Source: Parcubacteria group bacterium CG11_big_fil_rev_8_21_14_0_20_41_14 (GTDB lineage Bacteria > Patescibacteriota > Patescibacteriia > UBA2169). Taken from it: DNA of 7,240 bases. The stretch is from positions 1-7,240 of the forward strand of contig PCVT01000134.1 in the NCBI GenBank assembly GCA_002787075.1, read 5' to 3'. The notes beneath the pieces were generated by a model. It saw only the letters and a list, made by a program, of their open reading frames with translations, did not search any database and had not been told where the DNA came from. Below are positions 1 to 4,792 of the stretch, one piece after another. The stretch's first letter is position 1; every line of letters starts with the position of its first letter. The translations under genes were made by a program, and so were the position numbers.

Positions 1-940
1 TTTTATCACTAGTTAATCCATACTTCAAAAGCAATTCCTCTGGCTCACCTGACTCGCCAAACGAATCTGGCATACCCACAAACCGCATAGGGACCGGATA
101 TCGCTCGCACAAAACCTCCGCAACCGCGCTCCCCATACCGCCATGGATTTGATGCTCCTCAACGCACACCACCGCGTTCGTTTTTTTCGCGGAACTGAGA
201 ATGGTTTTAATATCAATGGGCTTGATAGTATGCAAATTAATCACCTCAGCGCGTATTTTATGATTTTTCAATAACTCCTTGCTCGCGGATAATGCTTCAT
301 AAACTAATGGTCCACACCCAATAATAGATACATCTACGCCTTTTGACAACACGCTTGCTTTGCCAATTTCAAATCCGCAATTCTGCGTAAATACAGGAGA
401 TACGTTGCGCGTCAAGCGGATATAGACCGGCCCCTCAATTTCCGCAGCCGCGATAGTCGCGCGCTCTGCTTCTATGGAATCAGCAGGGCAAATTACTTTC
501 ATATTAGGCAAGCACCGCATTAAAGCAATATCTTCCAAAGCCTGATGAGTTGCTCCGTCTGGCCCGGTAGAAACACCAGCGTGCGTGGACGCGATTTTGA
601 CATTCAAATTCGGATAGCAAATAGAAACCCGAATCTGATCCCAATTCCTGCCCGGAGAAAACACAGCGAATGATGACATAAACGGAATATACCCAGCCAA
701 AGATATGCCAGCTGCAAGTCCTGCCATATTCTGCTCAGCAACTCCAACCTCAATGAAACGCTCTGGAAATTCTTCGCTAAAATCCTTGCACCGAGTTGAC
801 TCAGACAAATCAGCGCTTAACACGATAATTTTTTCATTCTCATGCCCTAACGCAACTAAACCCCTGCCATATCCATCACGGGTGGATTCTTGTTTCACGC
901 GCTTTGATAAAATGTTTTTTAATAAATTTTGTTTTATCAT
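1..940 (-). CDS. Transketolase, C-terminal subunit (3' end cut by window edge)
   Basis: Second half of a split transketolase (pyrimidine-binding plus C-terminal domains), which transfers two-carbon ketol units in the cytoplasmic non-oxidative pentose phosphate pathway with thiamine diphosphate. The ATG at 940-938 gives 313 codons before the window edge; family members of this type are about 310-320 residues, so only a few residues are missing. Visible motifs: GVAEQNMAG (residues 66-74) with the conserved catalytic Glu69 that activates the thiamine cofactor; STGPDGATHQALED (124-137) with the conserved His132; and a C-terminal domain with EEHQIHGGMGSAVAE (261-275). The start overlaps the stop of the upstream N-terminal subunit by four bases (ATGA), which suggests translational coupling and 1:1 synthesis. 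A weak AGGA lies 11 bases before the ATG. A 1-deoxyxylulose-5-phosphate synthase half is less likely, because the pairing with a transketolase-type N-terminal subunit and rpiB fits transketolase. Confidence 0.95.
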   Translation of the reverse strand, partial: MIKQNLLKNILSKRVKQESTRDGYGRGLVALGHENEKIIVLSADLSESTRCKDFSEEFPERFIEVGVAEQNMAGLAAGISLAGYIPFMSSFAVFSPGRNWDQIRVSICYPNLNVKIASTHAGVSTGPDGATHQALEDIALMRCLPNMKVICPADSIEAERATIAAAEIEGPVYIRLTRNVSPVFTQNCGFEIGKASVLSKGVDVSIIGCGPLVYEALSASKELLKNHKIRAEVINLHTIKPIDIKTILSSAKKTNAVVCVEEHQIHGGMGSAVAEVLCERYPVPMRFVGMPDSFGESGEPEELLLKYGLTSDK

Positions 941-1776
941 AAAGATGACAATCCTAATTCTTTCAGAGCCTCAACTGCCTCATCGCCTGTTGGCACTTTC
1001 GCGTGCCATTTATAATCTGATTCCATGAACTTAATGCCTTTTGACGGAATAGTATTCGCGATAACGCACCAAGGCCCGATTTTGGAGGAAATCGCCTTTT
1101 CCAACGCACCAATCACCTCCTTAATATCATTCCCATCAACCTCAGAGCATTGCCAGTTAAATGCTTCATACTTCTTCTTTAGCGGCTCCAAAGGCATAAT
1201 ATCTTTAGTGTTTCCATCGCTCTGAATATGATTCCTATCAACTATTACGACCAAATTAGACAACTTATGCTTTCCAGCAAACATAACTGCTTCCCAGAGT
1301 TGGCCCTCATCATGCTCTCCATCAGAACAAATACAGAACACGCGTGAGGATAATTTGTCAAAATACCGAAGCGCGTACGCTAACCCAACTGCCTGAGATA
1401 TTCCTTGCCCCAGCGGACCAGACGTGTTCTCCACTCCTGCAATTGATTTATACACAGTATGACCTTGAAGATTGCTTCCTAGTTTCCTTAAAGACCATAA
1501 TTCGCGCTTTGGAAAATAATTTGCCTCAGCCAAAGCGCCATACAGAACCGGACAAATATGTCCAGCTGACATTATAACCCTATCGCGCTCGCGCATATTC
1601 GGCCGCTTTGGATCGTGATTCAAAATTCCGCCAAAATACAAAGCAGTAAAAACATCAGCCATACCAAGAGATCCTGCTAAATGTCCACTCCCAGAGCGCA
1701 GAATCATTTTCACTATGTTCTGTCGGATCTTTTTCGCGATTCCTTTTAATTGTTTTATGTTTGTTTTTTTTGCCAT
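937..1776 (-). CDS. Transketolase, N-terminal (thiamine diphosphate-binding) subunit
   Basis: First half of the split transketolase, 279 residues, the usual size of a stand-alone N-terminal subunit. Motifs in order: SGHLAGSLG (30-38; His32 matches the substrate/cofactor His of the GH.GGS motif), AGH (71-73), GPLGQG (120-125), the diphosphate/metal motif SDGEHDEGQLWEA (151-163) continued by VVIVDRNHIQSDG (176-188) with Asn182, and KGIKFMES..WHAKVP (247-262) with His259. It forms the active enzyme with the downstream C-terminal subunit, since the cofactor binds at the interface of the two domains. It starts only 3 bases after the rpiB stop and its TGA stop overlaps the next ATG, so the three genes are surely co-transcribed. 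A weak GGAAAAG precedes the ATG. Its UGA stop argues against recoding of UGA in this organism. Confidence 0.96.
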   Translation of the reverse strand: MAKKTNIKQLKGIAKKIRQNIVKMILRSGSGHLAGSLGMADVFTALYFGGILNHDPKRPNMRERDRVIMSAGHICPVLYGALAEANYFPKRELWSLRKLGSNLQGHTVYKSIAGVENTSGPLGQGISQAVGLAYALRYFDKLSSRVFCICSDGEHDEGQLWEAVMFAGKHKLSNLVVIVDRNHIQSDGNTKDIMPLEPLKKKYEAFNWQCSEVDGNDIKEVIGALEKAISSKIGPWCVIANTIPSKGIKFMESDYKWHAKVPTGDEAVEALKELGLSSL

Positions 1777-1779
1777 GTT

Positions 1780-2220
1780 TTACTTTTCCAATTCTGAAAT
1801 TTTTTTAATCCTGCGAATATGCCTTTCAGCTTTAGACGGCTGAGCAGACAAGAACACCTTTACCAACGCTATAACTCTAAATCGAGACACTGCGCTGCTT
1901 CCTAAGGCCATAATATTTGCTCCGTCCTCCTCAACCGCGCGAGCCGCGCTAGCAGGACGAATCACCACCGCAGCGCGCACGCCTTTGATTTTATTGGCCG
2001 CAATCGCCATCCCATTGCCAGAACCGCATATCAAAATCCCGCGCGCGCCTTTTTCTAATCCAACTTTTTTCGCCACCAATAAAGCAAAATCAGGATAATC
2101 ATCATCTTTATCTAATTCATCAGCCCCTAAATCAGCATAACTGATTGAATGCTTTTCAAAATATATTTTGATTTTCTCTTTAAGTTTGAATCCGTTGTGG
2201 TCTGCTCCTAGATATATCAT
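1780..2220 (-). CDS. rpiB: Ribose-5-phosphate isomerase B (RpiB/LacAB family)
   Basis: Cytoplasmic interconversion of ribulose 5-phosphate and ribose 5-phosphate, supplying pentose to the transketolase encoded just downstream. I choose the ATG at 2220 (146 residues, the family length), because the conserved N-terminus MIYLGADHNGFKLK begins there; the longer frame from 2247 adds nine residues outside the family. Motifs: ADH (residues 6-8), ICGSGNGMAIAANKIKGVRAA (64-84) with the catalytic Cys65 (Cys66 in E. coli), and ERH..R near the C-terminus for phosphate binding. Oddity: where E. coli has RQHNDTN with the ring-opening His99, this protein reads VEEDGAN, placing Glu98 at the His position. The fold and catalytic Cys are intact, so RpiB remains the best call, but another aldose-ketose phosphate isomerase activity of the same family is possible. 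I see no Shine-Dalgarno motif. Confidence 0.92.
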   Translation of the reverse strand: MIYLGADHNGFKLKEKIKIYFEKHSISYADLGADELDKDDDYPDFALLVAKKVGLEKGARGILICGSGNGMAIAANKIKGVRAAVVIRPASAARAVEEDGANIMALGSSAVSRFRVIALVKVFLSAQPSKAERHIRRIKKISELEK

Positions 2221-2230
2221 ATAATTAAAA

Positions 2231-2296
2231 CAAATGACAAAATCCAAATTTCAAATGACAAAAATTTTAATATTTGGATTTTGGATTTTGACATTT
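2231..2296. repeat. AT-rich intergenic repeat with direct and inverted copies
   Basis: This fills most of the 83-base gap between gatA and rpiB. The 12-mer CAAATGACAAAA occurs twice in direct orientation (2231-2242 and 2252-2263, period 21). CAAAATCCAAAT (2238-2249) is mirrored perfectly by ATTTGGATTTTG (2272-2283), and GGATTTT is duplicated in tandem (2276-2289). On the minus strand the arms could form a weak, low-GC hairpin after gatA, but there is no clear U-run. I recall similar CAAATGACAAA/TCCAAAAT strings as dispersed intergenic repeats in draft CPR genomes; that link is from memory, not from a search. Confidence 0.65.
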
Positions 2297-2303
2297 AATA
2301 TTA

Positions 2304-3761
2304 TTATAACAATGGGAATTTTTCAGTCCAGTCAGTCGCCTTTTCATACTGATGCGCCACGGACAGGACAGACGCCTCATCCAATTGCTTGCCCATTATC
2401 TGCAACCCAACCGGCATATTGTGAGCAAATCCAGCTGGAATGCTCAAGCCCGGCACACCAGAAAGAGCCGCGGTTGACATATAAATATCTTCCAAATACA
2501 TAGCTAAAGGATCATCATTCTTCTCACCCAGTTTGATTGCCACATGCGGCGATACAGGCGTGATAAGCAAATCAACGTCATTTAAAACTTTTTCAACTTC
2601 CTTGGTAATCACAGTGCGGACTTTCTGCGCTTTTTTGTAGTATGCGTCATAATAGCCAGAAGACAAAGCATACGTGCCAAGCATAATGCGCCGTTTTGAT
2701 TCAGACCCAAAATTCTGGCCTCGCGTTTTAGTATATGTTTCAAATAAATTTGACGCGTCTTGAGATCGATGGCCATATCTAATTCCGTCAAACCTGCCCA
2801 AATTAGAGCTTACTTCAGAAGGCGTAATAATATAATATACGCTCACGCCATATTTGGTATGAGGCAAAGACACATGTTTTATTTGCGCGCCTAATTCTTC
2901 CAATTTAGCTATGGCTTGAGATATAACTTCAGCTGATTCTGGATCTTCCGTGTGCTCGAAAAATTCTTTTGGCAAGCCGATTTTTATGCCTTTTAGCGAG
3001 CGTTCAAGATGAGACGCGTAATCATCCATTTTAGCTGGCAAAGTTGTCGCATCCATCTTGTCTTGTCCAGCAAGAACGGACAATAAGAGCGCTGTGTCCT
3101 CAGCTGTCTTTGCAAAAATACCTGGCGTATCAGTTGAAGAAGTCATTGAAATAAGGCCATAGCGCGAAATTCTGCCATAGGTTGGCCGCAATCCATAAAG
3201 ATTGCACCAACCTCCTGGCTGACGCGTGGATCCGCCTGTGTCTGTTCCTAAAGCCGCGATACAGAATCCAGCGGACAAGGCAGCCGCGGAACCGCCGGAC
3301 GAACCCCCAGGAGAGCGAGACAAATCCCACGGGTTGTGCGATGGACCGAACGCGCTATTTTCTGTTGAAGCGCCATGCGCGAATTCATCGCAATTGGTTT
3401 TGCCAATTATAATGGCTCCAGCGTCTTTTAATTTGCGGACAATGGTAGCGTCATATGGCGGAATATATTGCTCTAAAATTTTTGATGCCGCTGTGGTGCG
3501 CACGCCTTTGGTAGCGATAACATCTTTGACCGCGATTGGAATGCCTTCCAAAACGCGCAAAGATTCGTTGCGAGAAATCTTCGCGTCAACTTGTTCTGCT
3601 TCGCGCATTGCTTCTGACTCGCAAAGCGTTAAAAACGCCTTTACATTGCCATCATGCTCGCGAATGCGTTCAAACACCGCAGATACTAAATCAACGCAAG
3701 AAAATTCTTTTGATTCTAACGCGCGTTTAGCGGATTTGATTGTTAGTTTTTGGATATCCAT
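2304..3761 (-). CDS. gatA: Glutamyl-/aspartyl-tRNA amidotransferase subunit A (amidase)
   Basis: Glutaminase subunit of GatCAB: it releases ammonia from glutamine, which GatB uses to convert Glu-tRNA(Gln) or Asp-tRNA(Asn) to the amidated form. I choose the ATG at 3761 (485 residues) over a TTG at 3770. With this start the Ser-cisSer-Lys triad falls at Lys79, Ser154 and Ser178, and the glutamine-binding residues at Tyr309, Arg358 and Asp425, the same numbers as in S. aureus GatA as I recall them. The amidase signature SPGGSSGGSAAALSAG spans 150-165, and GTDTGGSTRQP 172-182. The ATG lies one base after the gatC stop, so the two are coupled. It ends with tandem TAA codons. Oddity: the loop after RQP reads GGWCNLYGLRPTYGR and is followed by SSTDTPGI, where GatA normally has PASFCGVVGLKPTYGR and SSLDQIGP. 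gatB is absent here. Confidence 0.96.
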   Translation of the reverse strand: MDIQKLTIKSAKRALESKEFSCVDLVSAVFERIREHDGNVKAFLTLCESEAMREAEQVDAKISRNESLRVLEGIPIAVKDVIATKGVRTTAASKILEQYIPPYDATIVRKLKDAGAIIIGKTNCDEFAHGASTENSAFGPSHNPWDLSRSPGGSSGGSAAALSAGFCIAALGTDTGGSTRQPGGWCNLYGLRPTYGRISRYGLISMTSSTDTPGIFAKTAEDTALLLSVLAGQDKMDATTLPAKMDDYASHLERSLKGIKIGLPKEFFEHTEDPESAEVISQAIAKLEELGAQIKHVSLPHTKYGVSVYYIITPSEVSSNLGRFDGIRYGHRSQDASNLFETYTKTRGQNFGSESKRRIMLGTYALSSGYYDAYYKKAQKVRTVITKEVEKVLNDVDLLITPVSPHVAIKLGEKNDDPLAMYLEDIYMSTAALSGVPGLSIPAGFAHNMPVGLQIMGKQLDEASVLSVAHQYEKATDWTEKFPLL

Positions 3762-3762
3762 G

Positions 3763-4056
3763 TTATTCAAATACTGCTTTTACTTTAATCAAATTATCCT
3801 GATTCTCCGGAGCCATTTTGACTAATTCTTCGGAATTATCAAATGATTCAACAACATCTTCGCGCATGATGTTTGATAAACCTGTGACTTGTGAAGTGAT
3901 TTCAACATTTTTTGTGTCCACTTCCTGGAGTTGATCAACATATCCTAAAATCGCGGATAATTGTTGAGCATAGGTATCCACTTCTTTATCAGACAACTCA
4001 AGACGCGCTAATTTGGCTATTTTTTCCACTTCTTTTTTTGATATTTTTCCTATCAT
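3763..4056 (-). CDS. gatC: Glutamyl-/aspartyl-tRNA amidotransferase subunit C
   Basis: Small subunit that wraps around and stabilises the GatA-GatB complex in tRNA-dependent amidation. 97 residues, normal for the family. The ATG at 4056 is preferred: the family pattern (ISKKEVEKIAKLARLELSDKE, residues 5-25) starts right after it, whereas the frame could be extended only to a TTG at 4077. Other typical features are a helical stretch QQLSAILGYVDQLQEVDT (36-53), the linker NIMREDVV, and the C-terminal APENQDNLIKVKAVFE that inserts toward GatA. It is the first gene of the run gatC-gatA-rpiB-transketolase and follows the terminator of the toxin-antitoxin module. A TATACT box ends only 11 bases before the ATG and no Shine-Dalgarno is seen, so the leader would be very short. 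Confidence 0.94.
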   Translation of the reverse strand: MIGKISKKEVEKIAKLARLELSDKEVDTYAQQLSAILGYVDQLQEVDTKNVEITSQVTGLSNIMREDVVESFDNSEELVKMAPENQDNLIKVKAVFE

Positions 4057-4067
4057 ATTATGCTTTG

Positions 4068-4073
4068 AGTATA
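4068..4073 (-). promoter_or_regulatory. Possible -10 box for the gatC operon
   Basis: TATACT on the minus strand, 11 bases upstream of the gatC ATG. The 17-bp-spaced -35 position (about 4091-4096) reads TTTATT, a poor match, and lies inside the probable terminator stem of the preceding module. A start site some 7 bases downstream of the box would leave a leader of only about 5 bases. It is plausible because gatC needs a promoter if the upstream terminator works, but the evidence is one hexamer. Confidence 0.25.
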
Positions 4074-4075
4074 AC

Positions 4076-4103
4076 AAAAAACCTTTAATAAATAAAGGGG
4101 TTT
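4076..4103 (-). terminator. Probable Rho-independent terminator after the toxin-antitoxin module
   Basis: On the minus strand, AAACCCCTTTA (4103-4093), a 5-base loop and TAAAGGTTT (4087-4079) form a 9-bp stem with a two-C bulge, running directly into six U residues (4081-4076). It sits 22 bases after the antitoxin stop. The stem is short and AT-rich, so strength is uncertain. Read on the plus strand it has no U-run, so it acts only for minus-strand transcription. Confidence 0.6.
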
Positions 4104-4125
4104 GACATACATACTAAAACTGCGC

Positions 4126-4443
4126 TTATTTAAACGCAAAATGAAATTCCTTGCCCATGGCATCCGCGATGCGATACAAAGTTTCAAGCGTCACATTCTG
4201 CATTCCGCTCTCAATGCGCGCGATAAACGAACGCTTGACGTTCATCTTTTTCGCAAGCGCTTCCTGGGAATAGTTCACCTCTTGCCGCAATCGGCGCAAT
4301 TCCATAGATGCCCTAAGATAACGGACTTTTTGATCAATTTCTTCTCTGTCTTTCTTAGAAAAACGCTTCATCACCTCCTCATGCGGAATGAGCCGGCCTT
4401 CATCAATTGCTTTTTGAATTTTAGCTGATCTTTTTTGGTTCAT
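4126..4443 (-). CDS. HigA-like antitoxin with XRE-type helix-turn-helix
   Basis: Probable antitoxin and autorepressor of the toxin encoded just upstream. 105 residues from the ATG at 4443. The C-terminal half is a clear XRE/HTH_3 domain: the helix-turn-helix YSQEALAKKMNVKRSFIARI lies at 58-77, followed by ESG..NVTLETLYRIADAMGKE. The N-terminal part (about 1-45) is charged and helical; its GRLIPHEEVMKRF (residues 16-28) resembles short antitoxin segments that contact toxins, but that likeness is weak. The gene begins 4 bases after the toxin TAG, so the pair is one transcript, with the toxin first as in HigBA modules. A palindrome in the module's promoter is the natural binding site for this protein. 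No Shine-Dalgarno is seen at the usual distance, so translation may depend on coupling to the toxin frame. Confidence 0.87.
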   Translation of the reverse strand: MNQKRSAKIQKAIDEGRLIPHEEVMKRFSKKDREEIDQKVRYLRASMELRRLRQEVNYSQEALAKKMNVKRSFIARIESGMQNVTLETLYRIADAMGKEFHFAFK

Positions 4444-4447
4444 AATA

Positions 4448-4759
4448 CTATCTATAATACCTTAAACGATGTATGGCTGTCTTAATATTTTTTATGGGAG
4501 TTTTTTGGCTCTTTTTTTGAAAAAAATGCAAAATAACTATATCAGGATGCTTAATATACGCATAAAATCCACTATATGATCCATCTTGATGCACGCGAAT
4601 CTCAAATATATCTTTTGTTATTTTTCTTGCTTCTGGAAATTTTAGTTCACCCTCTTGTTCAAGCGTTTTAATATATGAAACAAAATCTTTTTGAACAATC
4701 ATATCAAACTGATTAAATTCCTTTATTGCATTTTTATCATAAATAATTTCTTTCTTCAT
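4448..4759 (-). CDS. RelE-superfamily toxin, HigB/phage Gp49-like
   Basis: Probable ribosome-dependent mRNA interferase of a type II toxin-antitoxin pair. 103 residues from the ATG at 4759. The Gp49-like/HigB pattern is visible: IFEIRV (51-56), an aromatic strand FYAYI (65-69), a hydrophobic strand IVILHFF (74-80), then KKSQKTP (82-88) and a final helix NIKTAIHRLRYY. The toxin gene comes first and is followed 4 bases later by an XRE antitoxin. Oddity: the strand that in RelE and most Gp49 proteins reads YRv.Y, with a catalytic Arg (Arg61 in E. coli RelE), reads YSGFY here, so Ser63 replaces the Arg; its codon AGT is one change from AGA/AGG. Activity may therefore be reduced or rely on Arg55 and the lysine cluster. 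The start lies four bases after the predicted -10 box, so the mRNA may be leaderless. Confidence 0.88.
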   Translation of the reverse strand: MKKEIIYDKNAIKEFNQFDMIVQKDFVSYIKTLEQEGELKFPEARKITKDIFEIRVHQDGSYSGFYAYIKHPDIVILHFFQKKSQKTPIKNIKTAIHRLRYYR

Positions 4760-4763
4760 ATTT

Positions 4764-4792
4764 AGTGTAACTTATAAGTTACTACTTGTCAA
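4764..4792 (-). promoter_or_regulatory. Promoter of the toxin-antitoxin module
   Basis: On the minus strand a perfect -35 TTGACA (4792-4787), a 17-base spacer and a -10 TACACT (4769-4764; 4 of 6 matches to TATAAT). The -35 lies in the last codons of ligA (CTT GAC AAG TAG), so the module's promoter is embedded in the end of the ligase gene. The toxin ATG begins only four bases after the -10, which places the expected transcription start at or within the start codon. This is the best sigma-70-type promoter I found in the window. Confidence 0.75.
4767..4782. promoter_or_regulatory. Palindromic operator candidate for the HigA-like antitoxin
   Basis: GTAACTTATAAGTTAC is a perfect 16-bp palindrome. 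It covers most of the promoter spacer and the first half of the -10 box, and its outer base is also the first base of the ligA stop codon on the plus strand. XRE antitoxins bind such two-fold sites to repress their own operon, so bound antitoxin would block RNA polymerase here. The site is seen directly; its role is inferred from position. Confidence 0.75.

Noticed and set aside
2221..2247. Upstream extension of rpiB by nine codons
   Set aside because: The extension enters the AT-rich repeat and the conserved RpiB N-terminus begins exactly at the ATG at 2220.
3762..3770. TTG start for gatA overlapping gatC
   Set aside because: The ATG at 3761 gives canonical residue numbering and a one-base gap after gatC. 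The TTG adds only three residues with no supporting signal.
3226..3825. Plus-strand open frame of 199 codons
   Set aside because: It lies antisense across gatA, whose catalytic motifs are fully conserved in the minus frame. The translated peptide shows no recognisable pattern and no upstream signals.
4057..4077. TTG start for gatC 21 bases upstream
   Set aside because: It would lie within the -10 box and terminator tail, and the family homology starts after the ATG at 4056.
4442..4461. ATAATAC repeated twice at the toxin-antitoxin junction as a second operator
   Set aside because: Two 7-base AT-rich direct matches are expected by chance here and have no two-fold symmetry.
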